A DNA stretch of 64,000 bases from Bin5 sp965208965 (GCA_965208965.1 OZ242384.1:1426001-1490000); one strand, 5' to 3'. Counted from the first letter of the stretch, positions 55,737 to 63,919 are shown. Notes: a model not told the origin generated them from the sequence alone. Numbers and translations are program-made.

Positions 55737-56930
55737 ATGCCCCAGGTCAACCCTGCAATCATGGTATGGGCCCGCGAGACGGCTGGCCTCTCCCAGGAGG
55801 AGGCGGCCAAAAAACTGGGCTTTCAAGACAGTTCCAGATCGTCTGCGGTAGAGAAGCTGGCTCGTATTGAACGCGGTCAGAAAGATCCGTCGCGGCCCCA
55901 GTTGCTAAAGATGGCGGGACAGTACCGCCGGCCCCTGCTCACCTTTTATCTTTCCAAACCTCCGCAAAAGAGCACCCGGGGTGTGGACTTCCGCACTCTG
56001 CCTCAAATTGAGCATTCCCCTGAGGAAGCGCTGTTGGACGCGTTGATCCGGGAGATCAGGGCACGCCAGAGCATGGTTCGCGTCATCATGGAGGATGAAG
56101 ATGAAGCAGTGCCGCTGCCTTTCGTTGGCTCTCACCGCATAGAGGATGGCCGCTCTGCCGTCTTGAAATCACTACAGACGCTGCTGAACGTCAGTACGGC
56201 AGACTACCGCGCCCAGCGGAACGCGTCGGTCGCATTTGCCCTGTTGCGCAGGAGAGCCGAGGCCGCGGGCATATTTGTTCTCCTCAAAGGGGATCTGGGC
56301 AACTACGTAACTGCGCTTGATACGACAGTATTTCGCGGTTTCGCCATCGCGGACGAAGTGGCTCCTTTTATCGTAATCAACGACAACGACGCCAAAACCG
56401 CTTGGTCGTTCACCCTATTGCACGAAACGACGCATTTGCTGCTCGGTCAAACCGGAGTTAGCGGAGACAGTGCGGAAAACGAGGTTGAACGATTCTGTAA
56501 CGATATTGCCGGGGAATTTCTGTTCTCTACAGAAGAAATGGACCTCCTTGCTTTCGACGACAGTGACAATATCAGCGCTGTCACGGACCGAATCAATGCG
56601 TTTGCGATTGAGTTCAAGGTGAGCCGCACTATGATTGCATATATAGCACATCGATCTGATCTGATCACTTGGGAAACGTACAAACAGTTGAAAAATTCAT
56701 TCCGTGAAGATTGGCTTAGGAATCGTGAAAAGAATCGGGAGCGTACACGCCAGAACGAAAAAAAAATCGACCAGAATAGGATACGCCGCCATCGATTGGG
56801 CAACCGGATTATCGGCCTAGTGGACCACATGATGGAAGCGGACGCTCTATCAACCTCCAGTGCGGCGCAGATCCTAGGGGTCAAACCCAGACAGGTACAA
56901 CCGCTGCTGGACACCGGTAGTTCACGATAG
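55737..56930 (+). CDS. XRE-type HTH regulator with ImmA/IrrE metallopeptidase domain (antitoxin)
   Basis: 397 residues from ATG 55737. A helix-turn-helix of the Cro/cI type sits near residues 15-55 (AGLSQEEAAKKLGF, ARIERGQKDPS). After a linker, the ImmA/IrrE peptidase domain has HETTH in FTLLHETTHLLLGQTG (about 228) and the third ligand Glu in ENEVERFCNDIAGEFL. A C-terminal helical part (about 325-395) is Arg/Lys-rich and ends in a short HTH-like segment (SAAQILGVKPRQVQPLL). The PIN-type DUF4411 gene starts 3 bases later. The pair matches a known toxin-antitoxin arrangement in which the ImmA/IrrE protein represses the operon and controls the toxin. Confidence 0.9.
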   Translation: MPQVNPAIMVWARETAGLSQEEAAKKLGFQDSSRSSAVEKLARIERGQKDPSRPQLLKMAGQYRRPLLTFYLSKPPQKSTRGVDFRTLPQIEHSPEEALLDALIREIRARQSMVRVIMEDEDEAVPLPFVGSHRIEDGRSAVLKSLQTLLNVSTADYRAQRNASVAFALLRRRAEAAGIFVLLKGDLGNYVTALDTTVFRGFAIADEVAPFIVINDNDAKTAWSFTLLHETTHLLLGQTGVSGDSAENEVERFCNDIAGEFLFSTEEMDLLAFDDSDNISAVTDRINAFAIEFKVSRTMIAYIAHRSDLITWETYKQLKNSFREDWLRNREKNRERTRQNEKKIDQNRIRRHRLGNRIIGLVDHMMEADALSTSSAAQILGVKPRQVQPLLDTGSSR

Positions 56931-56933
56931 CCG

Positions 56934-57455
56934 ATGTCCGTGCTTTACCTTCTCGACGCCTGTGTCCTCATTGACGCGAATCGAGACTACTACCCTATCG
57001 AGAGGGTCCCGGAATTTTGGGAATGGTTGTTGGAAATGGACAAGCTCGATCGAATCAAGATCCCTCAAGAGTTCTATGAAGAAGTTATCCTTCCCCTTCC
57101 CCCAAGGGATCGCCCTGATCCCTTGGTCGAATGGCTAAAGGCAAACAAGAATACGCTCGTCCTTGATGAAGAAGCCGTCGTGGAACAGGTGACCCGCGTT
57201 CTTGAACACGGGTACGCCAGCGACTTAAGCGATGAAGAATTAATCAAAATAGGCCGTGACCCGTTTCTCGTCGCCTATGCTCTCGTTGATTCACAGAATC
57301 GGTGTGTTGTAACCACCGAGCACTCCAGTCCAAGCCGGAGCCGAGCCAACCGCAAGTTGCCTGATGTGTGCGATGATTTCAACGTGCGCCGCACTAACAC
57401 TTTCGTGTTGATTCAGGAACTCAACTTCCGCACGGACTGGAGAGGACAGTCATGA
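56934..57455 (+). CDS. DUF4411 PIN-like toxin
   Basis: 173 residues from ATG 56934, 3 bases after the antitoxin stop. The PIN-like start YLLDACVLIDANRDYYP holds the first catalytic Asp, EFYEEVI the acidic second site, and DPFLVAYAL with VVTTEHSSP the remaining positions. LPDVCDDFNVRRTNTFVLIQ is the conserved DUF4411 C-terminus. By fold it should be an RNase cleaving RNA and acting as the toxin of the pair. It ends 9 bases from the 3' end of the convergent RarA gene. Confidence 0.9.
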   Translation: MSVLYLLDACVLIDANRDYYPIERVPEFWEWLLEMDKLDRIKIPQEFYEEVILPLPPRDRPDPLVEWLKANKNTLVLDEEAVVEQVTRVLEHGYASDLSDEELIKIGRDPFLVAYALVDSQNRCVVTTEHSSPSRSRANRKLPDVCDDFNVRRTNTFVLIQELNFRTDWRGQS

Positions 57456-57464
57456 TATCCTTCA

Positions 57465-59783
57465 CTAGCTCTCATACCGCCCCGCCACCCCTATCAACAC
57501 CGTCCGCCGGCGCCAGACCACCGTCCGATTCAGCAGCTGCCCCCTGATCCAATTCTCGACCTGCTCTACCTCATCAGGCTGCATCCGCTCCGCCAGCCGC
57601 TCGGCATAGGATTTGCGTCCGCCAGGAGCCGAACTGAACCAGCGCCGGACGTGCGCTTCGGTAATGCGCAGATCGGTGTCGGTGTCGATCCGCTCCAGCG
57701 AGACCCGCCCGGCTCGCGCCTCTGCAGGGAAGACGGCGGAGAGGGCTGCCTGTAAAGTCTCCTCGTCCCAGTTGACCAGGTAATCCGTCGTGTCGGCGTA
57801 GATCGACTCTTCGGCCACAACCAGCCGCTCGGCCAGCTCCGGCTGGAGTAGAGAGCGGTCCCCTAAGTCGTATATTCTCTGCGTATGTCTCGGTATCGTC
57901 TCGGCCAGCGCAAGCCAGCCGCCCGCGGCCAGCTTTGCGGCCAGATGCGCCAGGGCAGCCTCTTTGTCCACGGAGCCGAGCAGCGCGTTGCGTCCGATGA
58001 TCGCGTCAAAACGGACCTCTTCCGTACCGAGCAGTTGCGCCGTCTCTTCCACCGCCCCTTGCAGCACAACCGGCCGCTCGACTTCGTCCAGGTTTTGTGC
58101 CTGCTCCTGCAGCGCATGGCTGTCTGCCTCGTTGAACGCCAGCGCGTAGACACCGCCTTCGGGCGCGCGCCGCAGCGCCTCCCAGGTCAGCAGGCCGCTG
58201 CCGGCGTTCACATCCAATACAACACTGTGCCGCTCAAGGGGGCCGCCGTCCAGAATGCGGTCCCGCAACGCAGCCGTCGCTTCCCCGGCCTGCGCAATCG
58301 TCCGCTGCAGCCACCGGTCGCGGGCCGACCCATCAGGTTCGAATGTCAGAATCTCCGGCGGCGCGCCAAAGCCCTCCAGCATGGCGGCCAGCTGGGCCTC
58401 GCGACGCTGGGTGACGGCGAGGCTGATCCTGGCCTCATATCCCTGGCCCGTCGGCTCGTAAAAGACCCTGCCCTGCAGCGCGCCGGGTAGATACTGCTGC
58501 GCCACCCAATGGTCCCGGTAAGCGTGCGGATAGAGATAGCCGGCGCCGTGCCCAAACCCTTCGCTGTCGCGGTTGCCGTCGCGCAGATGGCTGGGAACAT
58601 CAGAATCAGGTTCATTGCTCACAGCCTCGAGCGCGTCGAAAAATGCCAGAACCGAATTGGACTTTTCCGCAGTCGCCAAGTAGAGCGCGGCCTGGGCCAA
58701 AGGAAAGTTACCCTCCGGCAAGCCAACTCGGTCAAAGGCCTCGGCGCAGGCGGTGACCACCTGAACGGCCTGCGGGTCGGCCAGGCCCACATCCTCGCTA
58801 GCCAGGATCAACATGCGCCGAAAGATATAACGCGGCTCCTCACCGGCGTAAATCATCTTCGCCAGCCAGTACAGCGCCGCATCCGGGTCGCTGCCGCGCA
58901 GGCTCTTGATGAAAGCGCTGATCGTATCGAAATGATAGTCGCCTTCCTTGTCATACAGCACGGCGCGGCGCTGAATCGACTCTTCGGCGATGGCGAGTGT
59001 GATGCGGACGGTACCGTCCGGGTCGGCGTCGGTGGTCTCGACGGCCAGTTCCAGCGCGTTGAGCAGGGCGCGGGCATCGCCATTGGCGATAGAGACCAGA
59101 TGCTCGGTCGCCTCTTCCTCGATTTCAACGCGCCGGCCGCCGTAGCCGCGCTGGGGTGTGTCGAGAGCGGTCTGCATAATCTGGCGCAGATGCTCTTCTG
59201 TCAGCGTCTTCAACTGAAAGATACGGCTGCGGCTGACCAGGGCCTTGATGACCTCAAAATAGGGATTCTCGGTCGTGGCGCCGATGAACGTAACCGTGCC
59301 ATTCTCCACCCAGGGCAGAAGGGCATCCTGCTGGGCCTTGTTGAAACGATGCGCCTCATCGACAAAGAGAATTGTCCTCTGATCGTGAAGCGCCAACCTC
59401 TCCTGGGCCTCCGCCACCGTCGCGCGGATGTCCTTGACGCCGGCAAGTACAGCGTTAAGCGCGCTGAAATGGGCCGCCGTGGTGTTGGCGATCACCTGGG
59501 CCAGGGTCGTCTTGCCGGTGCCGGGAGGGCCATAGAAAATCAGACTGCTCAGCCGGTCCGCCTGAATCGCGCGCCGCAGGAGCCGGCCCGGGCCCACAAT
59601 CGCTTCCTGGCCGATGAACTCATCGAGAGTGCGGGGCCGCATGCGCGCGGCCAGGGGCGCATTGGCATCGATCCGCTCCGCGCGTGCCTGCGCAAACAGA
59701 TCCTCCGCTGGCTTCCTTCCTTGAATATAGGTCACCACAACGTAACTGGCCTTTCGCTGGCGGGAATCGTTCTGTTTCGGCAA
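57465..59783 (-). CDS. RarA/MgsA recombination AAA ATPase fused to a methyltransferase-like domain
   Basis: 772 residues. The clamp-loader-like part (about 45-470) starts with ARMRPRTLDEFIGQEAIVGP, Walker A FYGPPGTGKTTLAQ, Walker B ILFVDEAHRFNKAQQD and sensor ATTENPYFEV. The RarA C-terminal helical domain continues to about 470 (GAGYLYPHAYRDHWVAQQYL). The remaining 300 residues (about 475-772) hold a class I Rossmann methyltransferase motif I (VVLDVNAGSGLLTWEALRRA) and a C-terminal helical segment (MQPDEVEQVENWIRG). The same two-part fusion is known in cyanobacteria (RarA/unknown domain fusion proteins, about 730 residues). RarA helps rescue stalled forks. Function of the added part is unknown. 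The start at 59783 is the earliest plausible ATG; the first 25 residues are unusual. Confidence 0.9.
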   Translation of the reverse strand: MPKQNDSRQRKASYVVVTYIQGRKPAEDLFAQARAERIDANAPLAARMRPRTLDEFIGQEAIVGPGRLLRRAIQADRLSSLIFYGPPGTGKTTLAQVIANTTAAHFSALNAVLAGVKDIRATVAEAQERLALHDQRTILFVDEAHRFNKAQQDALLPWVENGTVTFIGATTENPYFEVIKALVSRSRIFQLKTLTEEHLRQIMQTALDTPQRGYGGRRVEIEEEATEHLVSIANGDARALLNALELAVETTDADPDGTVRITLAIAEESIQRRAVLYDKEGDYHFDTISAFIKSLRGSDPDAALYWLAKMIYAGEEPRYIFRRMLILASEDVGLADPQAVQVVTACAEAFDRVGLPEGNFPLAQAALYLATAEKSNSVLAFFDALEAVSNEPDSDVPSHLRDGNRDSEGFGHGAGYLYPHAYRDHWVAQQYLPGALQGRVFYEPTGQGYEARISLAVTQRREAQLAAMLEGFGAPPEILTFEPDGSARDRWLQRTIAQAGEATAALRDRILDGGPLERHSVVLDVNAGSGLLTWEALRRAPEGGVYALAFNEADSHALQEQAQNLDEVERPVVLQGAVEETAQLLGTEEVRFDAIIGRNALLGSVDKEAALAHLAAKLAAGGWLALAETIPRHTQRIYDLGDRSLLQPELAERLVVAEESIYADTTDYLVNWDEETLQAALSAVFPAEARAGRVSLERIDTDTDLRITEAHVRRWFSSAPGGRKSYAERLAERMQPDEVEQVENWIRGQLLNRTVVWRRRTVLIGVAGRYES

Positions 59784-60072
59784 AGACTACATGTACCACA
59801 ATTTCCCCGACAACCTTTACTTTTCAAACACTCTCTAAGAGAGGTCCCTTTGCCAGTATCTGCTGTGGGTAAACGGGAACTATTATAGAATACTCAAAGG
59901 ACTAAAGCATAGTTTAACGGAAATCTACTGATTTCGGTAGATCGACGTGCCAGTTTTGGCTCGACCTCATGCGGGTATCGGTACATTTTTCGAGGACGCG
60001 AAGGGCTCGCACTGAGTATGCTTGTGACATCCTCCGATGGTTATCAACCATCTCACCCAAGGAGATCGGAGA

Positions 60073-60519
60073 ATGTACACAAAGCTCGCAACACTCGCCC
60101 TGACGATAGTTCTGACAGCATTTCCCACGCTGAGCTATGCAGAACAGCCTTCCGAAGATCCCGACCCTGTAGTGGTCTCCGAATTCCTGGAGGAGGAGTC
60201 AGATGACCTTGTGGAATTGATGCCGGAACGCTGCGACCAGCCGGGCATTGTGAAGAACCGCAGCAGTTTCGTCGTCTTGATTAAGGGGGACTACGCGGGG
60301 AAGCCGTATGAGTTCCAGGTGCGAACGCTCTACCCGGGGCAGGACAGCGACAAACACACTGACATGTGCGACGTCGACTATTTCACAGTTCCGACGACCT
60401 GGTGGTTCAACATCGACCACAGGCACGCGCATCAGTGGTCGCCGTACATCAGCTACAATACCTTCGTCTGCTACGACAAGGAGTATGTCGAAAACGAGGT
60501 CTGGTGCCGGTACGAATGA
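60073..60519 (+). CDS. Small secreted protein of unknown function
   Basis: 148 residues from ATG 60073, with AAGGAG 8 bases upstream; this makes it better than an upstream in-frame ATG at 60037. A Sec signal peptide (MYTKLATLALTIVLTAFPTLSYA, cut near residue 23) leads an acidic linker. The mature part is a beta-rich domain of about 100 residues: four Cys (in MPERCDQPG, DMCDVDYF, FVCYDKEY and VWCRYE) suggest disulfides. Aromatic residues are frequent (TTWWFNIDH). No family is recognised. The IS701-like element begins 19 bases after its stop and separates it from the terminator at 62038. Confidence 0.75.
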   Translation: MYTKLATLALTIVLTAFPTLSYAEQPSEDPDPVVVSEFLEEESDDLVELMPERCDQPGIVKNRSSFVVLIKGDYAGKPYEFQVRTLYPGQDSDKHTDMCDVDYFTVPTTWWFNIDHRHAHQWSPYISYNTFVCYDKEYVENEVWCRYE

Positions 60520-60538
60520 CGTGAATGTGGTGACCTTT

Positions 60539-62037
60539 TTAATACTACAACCGCACATTGATCGAAGAGGGTTCCTTCGGCGATAATGAGAGAAAGCAAG
60601 CCGAACTGGAGGCGCTATGGAACTGAGCGAACTGGACGAATGGGCGGACGACTTCGAAGCGTTTCACAGTCAGTTTTCCTCGCTGTTTGGACGTAGAGAG
60701 GTACAGGAGCAGGCGGTGAAGTATCTGCAAGGGTTGGTGTCGCCGGTGGAGCGGAAGAATGGCTGGCGGTTGGCGGAAGCGGTGGGCGACAAGAGGCCGG
60801 ATGCGACGCAACGATTGCTGTACAAGACGAAGTGGGATGCAGAAGCGGTGCGAGATGCGTTGCAGCGATTTGTGATAGAGGGGTTCGGCGATGGGGAAGG
60901 CATCGGTGTGGTCGACGAGACGGGATTTCTCAAGAAGGGGGTAAAATCGGCGGGCGTACAGCGTCAGTATAGTGGAACGGCTGGCAAGGTGGAGAACTGT
61001 CAGTTGGGTGTATTCCTGACCTATGCGACGGTGCGGGGACATACCTTTCTGGACCGACGGCTCTATCTGCCTGAGGCATGGTGTGCGGACAGAGAGCGCT
61101 GTAAGGAAGCGAAAGTGCCTGCCGACGTCGGTTTTGCCACCAAGGGTGAACTGGCGGTTGCGATGTTGCGCCATGCGTGGCGGCTGGAGGTGCCGATGCG
61201 CTGGGTGACGGCAGATGAGGTCTACGGTGAGACGCGTGCGCTGCGCAATGCCGTGGCCGAAAGTGGTCGTTGGTATGTGTTTGCGGTGGGGGTGCATAAC
61301 AGCGTATGGCTGGCGCGACCCGAGGTAGGCGTCCCTGCTTGGAAGGGACGCGGTCGCAAACCGTTCAAAGCGCGCGTTCTCGATGAAAGCGCACGACTGG
61401 TGCGGATCCCGGCGCTGGTCGCATCCTGGCCTGACAGCCGTTGGCAACGTCTGCAGGTCGCGGCAGGAGAAAAGGGAGTTCGCATCTACGACTGGGCCTG
61501 CCAGCGGATCGTGGAAAATCAAGACCAGATGCCGGGACGGGACAGCTGGCTCCTGGTGCGACGTTCGCTGACCAAGCCGCACGAACAGGCCTACTTTCTC
61601 TCCAATGCGCCGCCTGACACTGCGCTGCTGACCCTGGCCCAGGTCGCCTCGACTCGCTATACCATTGAACAGTGTTTCGAAGAGGCCAAAGGTGAAACCG
61701 GCCTCGACCACTATGAGGTTCGCTATTGGCCCAGTTGGTATCGACACATTACACTCTCGATGATGGCACATCTATGGCTCGCCTGGCTCCGTCTCAGACG
61801 CAACCAGAAAAAGGGGGGCCTGAATCCTTTCTGGCCGAATTGACCGTGCCTGAAATCCGGCGTCTGCTCGAAATCGCCTTGCCCTTGCCACCGCGCTCGC
61901 CCCCCTTACGTCTTGCCTGGTCCCACTGGCGCCGCGCCAGACGCCTGCAAGCTCGTCAATGTCACTACAGACGCCGCTCGTTACTCTCTCTCATTCCAGC
62001 CCCACTTCAACCACCTAATATGCGGTTGTAGTATTAA
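60539..62037 (+). mobile_element. IS701-like insertion sequence, about 1.5 kb
   Basis: Near-perfect terminal inverted repeats: left TTAATACTACAACCGCACATT (60539-60559) against right AATATGCGGTTGTAGTATTAA (62017-62037), differing at one base over 21. One transposase gene fills the interior. No target-site duplication is obvious in the flanks (CTTT before, GGCT after). The left repeat starts 19 bases after the secreted-protein gene. Confidence 0.9.
60617..61843 (+). CDS. IS701-family DDE transposase, interrupted near its C-terminus
   Basis: 408 residues from ATG 60617. The DDE signatures are GVVDETGFLKKGVKSAGVQR (first Asp), RWVTADEVYGET (second Asp) and the C-terminal YTIEQCFEEAKGETGLDHYE (Glu). 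In IS701 proteins the C-terminus continues with a conserved helical WSxWRRxH tail. Here the frame reaches a stop at 61843, while the -1 frame carries ELTVPEIRRLLEI and LAWSHWRRARRLQARQCHY to a stop at 62031, inside the right inverted repeat. The change lies at the run A5G6 at 61808-61818, where G GGG GGC (61813-61819) forms a -1 slippery heptamer. So the tail is made by programmed frameshifting, or the gene is broken, or the run was mis-sequenced. Confidence 0.9.
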   Translation: MELSELDEWADDFEAFHSQFSSLFGRREVQEQAVKYLQGLVSPVERKNGWRLAEAVGDKRPDATQRLLYKTKWDAEAVRDALQRFVIEGFGDGEGIGVVDETGFLKKGVKSAGVQRQYSGTAGKVENCQLGVFLTYATVRGHTFLDRRLYLPEAWCADRERCKEAKVPADVGFATKGELAVAMLRHAWRLEVPMRWVTADEVYGETRALRNAVAESGRWYVFAVGVHNSVWLARPEVGVPAWKGRGRKPFKARVLDESARLVRIPALVASWPDSRWQRLQVAAGEKGVRIYDWACQRIVENQDQMPGRDSWLLVRRSLTKPHEQAYFLSNAPPDTALLTLAQVASTRYTIEQCFEEAKGETGLDHYEVRYWPSWYRHITLSMMAHLWLAWLRLRRNQKKGGLNPFWPN

Positions 62038-62070
62038 GGCTCGGGAAGAAATTCCCGGGCCTTTTCTTTT
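62038..62070 (+). terminator. Intrinsic terminator on the plus strand
   Basis: GGCTCGGGAA, loop GAAA, TTCCCGGGCC, then TTTTCTTTT: ten pairs with one G-T, directly after the right end of the IS. It probably belonged to the secreted-protein transcript before the insertion separated gene and terminator. Confidence 0.85.
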
Positions 62071-62191
62071 ATCCTGTGGCTCTGATGTAGAAAAAGAAGA
62101 AGAACATCAGAATAAAGAGGATGGCGCATAGCCAAGTCACGTAGTCGTAGAGTGTGAATTTGCGTCGTTTACCTCCATCTTCGGGGTTCAT
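62069..62191 (-). CDS. Short single-pass membrane protein, 40 residues
   Basis: ATG 62191 with AAGGA 10 bases upstream and a stop at 62069. The protein is a basic N-terminus (MNPEDGGKRRKFTLYDYV) followed by one hydrophobic helix from TWLCAILFIL through FFFFFYI, then IRATG. A promoter-like pair lies about 45 bases upstream. Charge distribution puts the N-terminus in the cytoplasm. The family is not recognised. Small proteins of this kind are easily missed by gene callers. Its end overlaps the last bases of the terminator hairpin. Confidence 0.7.
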   Translation of the reverse strand: MNPEDGGKRRKFTLYDYVTWLCAILFILMFFFFFYIRATG

Positions 62192-62235
62192 GGCCGTGTT
62201 TTCCTTTGTGACAATTGCATTGGGCCGCGATATTG

Positions 62236-62265
62236 ACTATAGTCTATTTGCGCCTTATATGTCTA
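62236..62265 (-). promoter_or_regulatory. Promoter of the 40-residue membrane protein
   Basis: On the minus strand TAGACA (62265-62260) and TATAGT (62241-62236) are separated by 18 bases, about 45 bases before the ATG. The remainder of 62192-62446 shows no gene. Confidence 0.45.
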
Positions 62266-62446
62266 GTCTAGTGTGGTATTTTCGGAGAAATCCGGACGGC
62301 CAGATTCACAAAGCCGGATTGCCCAATATAATTTCAAGGCCGGAGTTTTCCGGGAAAGACGCCGCCCCATGTCTGGGAAAGACACCCCTTACACCCAATC
62401 GAAGATTGAACCAATGAAGCTGACCTGCCCCGCTTCTTTCAGCCGC

Positions 62447-63675
62447 TGACCTGCCCCCCAAAAGCTGGTCCAGTTTCTATGTTAGAATTGGGCCGTAGAA
62501 AGGGGGAGATATGGCTAGGAAGAAACATACGCCGGAGCAGGTAATCAAGAAGCTCAGAGAGGCAGAGGTGGCGATAGCCGAGGGCGGCACAGTGGCAGAG
62601 GCTGCCCGCCGGATCGGCGTGACCGAGCAGACCTTCTACCGCTGGCGCAGCGAGTACGGGGGTCTCAGGATTGACCAGGCCAGGCGCCTGAAGCGTCTGG
62701 AGTTGGAGAACAGCCGCCTGAAGAGAGCGGTGGCGGACCTGACGCTGGACAACCAGATACTGAGGGAGGCGTCTGAGGGAAACTTCTGAGTCCTTCACGT
62801 CGCCGCCAGTGTGTTGACCACGTGAAGGAGCTCTTTGGGGTTTCGGAGCGACGCGCCTGCAGAGTGCTGGGTCATCCTCGCTCCACACAGCGATACAAGC
62901 CGGTCCTGGTGGAGGATGAGAAGGCGCTGACCGAGGAGATCGTGGAACTGGCCGGTCAGTTCGGCCGGTACGGCTACCGTCGGATCACCGCCCTTCTGAG
63001 GCATCGCGGCTGGCATGTGAACCACAAGCGTGTCGAGCGGATATGGCGACGTGAAGGGCTGAAGGTACCGGCGAAGCAGCCGAAGCGAGGGCGTCTGTGG
63101 TTCAATGACGGTTCGTGTGTGCGTTTGCGGCCTGCGTGGAAGGACCATGTGTGGGCCTACGACTTCGTGCACCTGAGGCTCCATGACGGCACAGGAGTGC
63201 GGTTGCTGACCGTCATCGACGAGTACAGCAGGGAGTGTCTGGCGATCCGGGCTGCGCGCAGCATACGGTCTGCCGATGTGATAGAGGCGCTGGCCGAGTT
63301 GATGGTGACGAGAGGCGTGCCCGACCATATTCGCTCGGACAACGGGCCGGAGTTTACGGCCCGGGCTGTGCGTGAGTGGCTTGGGCGGGTGGGGGCCAGG
63401 ACGCTCTACATCGAGCCTGGGTCGCCGTGGGAGAACGGCTACATCGAAAGTTTCAACGGCAAGTTGAGGGACGAGCTGCTGGACAGAGAGGTCTTCTACA
63501 CGTTGCTGGAGGCGCGTGTGCTGACGGAGCGTTACAGGCGGACCTACAACCAAGTCAGGCCGCACAGTTCTCTGGGCTACCGGCCGCCGGCGCCTGAGGC
63601 TCTCTTGTCTGTCGAACCTGTCCCCGTGCTTGCCGGACTAACATTACGGGTGGTACAAACATCGGGGGCAGGTCA
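62447..63675 (+). mobile_element. IS3-family insertion sequence (about 1.23 kb)
   Basis: Inverted ends TGACCTGCCCCC(C/G)A at 62447 and its complement ending at 63675 flank two overlapping reading frames typical of IS3 (orfA and orfB). A second copy of TGACCTGCCCC lies 26 bases outside the left end, at 62421. No target-site duplication is evident. The orfB frame runs out through the right end to a stop in flanking DNA. Confidence 0.85.
62511..62789 (+). CDS. IS3 transposase OrfA (HTH domain)
   Basis: 92 residues, starting after GGGGGAGA. It is the transposase DNA-binding subunit: an HTH (GGTVAEAARRIGVTEQTFYRW) and a leucine-zipper-like helix (LKRLELENSRLKRAVADLTL). At its end G GGA AAC (62777-62783) is a canonical -1 slippery heptamer, six bases before the stop, from which the OrfAB fusion transposase is made. 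Codons before the heptamer form the C-terminal LREASEG. Confidence 0.93.
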   Translation: MARKKHTPEQVIKKLREAEVAIAEGGTVAEAARRIGVTEQTFYRWRSEYGGLRIDQARRLKRLELENSRLKRAVADLTLDNQILREASEGNF

Positions 63676-63730
63676 CACTAAGCGTATAAGTCCCAAGTAT
63701 GTCGTTCCCATACGGGATAACTGGGGATAA
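62777..63730 (+). CDS. IS3 transposase OrfB (DDE integrase domain)
   Basis: The -1 frame opens at 62777, right at the slippery heptamer, and runs to 63730, so OrfB is probably expressed as an OrfAB fusion; a GTG at 62822 gives a 302-residue OrfB alone. The domain order is HTH_21 (VKELFGVSERRACRVLGHPR) then rve integrase with DDE residues in WAYDFVHLRLHDGTGVRLLTVIDEY, SDNGPEFTARAVREWLG and GSPWENGYIESFNGKLRDELL (shown as separate pieces here: YDFVHLRLHDG; SDNGPEFTARAV; ENGYIESFNGKLRDELL). It cuts and joins element ends. The last 18 codons lie outside the right inverted repeat, in flanking sequence. Confidence 0.93.
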   Translation, partial: GKLLSPSRRRQCVDHVKELFGVSERRACRVLGHPRSTQRYKPVLVEDEKALTEEIVELAGQFGRYGYRRITALLRHRGWHVNHKRVERIWRREGLKVPAKQPKRGRLWFNDGSCVRLRPAWKDHVWAYDFVHLRLHDGTGVRLLTVIDEYSRECLAIRAARSIRSADVIEALAELMVTRGVPDHIRSDNGPEFTARAVREWLGRVGARTLYIEPGSPWENGYIESFNGKLRDELLDREVFYTLLEARVLTERYRRTYNQVRPHSSLGYRPPAPEALLSVEPVPVLAGLTLRVVQTSGAGHTKRISPKYVVPIRDNWG

Positions 63731-63919
63731 CTTCGGGGATAACCCCGAAAAAAGTGGATAAGGTCTGCTAACAACCTTTATGTTTCTTTATCCCCATTTC
63801 CCGCGAGTTATACTCATCCGGGTACAACTTGGGGGTAATTTCTACATCTTGTATCGAGCATTTGTTCGGCGGATCGCCCCATCCAAATCTTTCCTGCGCT
63901 TCCCTCTGAATTATCCCCA
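63712..63919. other. Cluster of six DnaA-box-like 9-mers (candidate replication origin or iteron cluster)
   Basis: Six 9-mers close to the DnaA consensus TTATNCACA lie within 210 bases. Four are on the minus strand: TTATCCCGT (63712-63720), TTATCCCCA (63722-63730), TTATCCCCG (63734-63742) and TTATCCACT (63753-63761). Two are on the plus strand, both TTATCCCCA (63788-63796, 63911-63919). Spacing of the first four is 10, 12 and 19 bases. No gene is seen in 63731-64000. Confidence 0.45.

Noticed and set aside
60545..61771. A 408-codon minus-strand frame
   Set aside because: Antisense to the IS701 transposase, which carries the DDE motifs.
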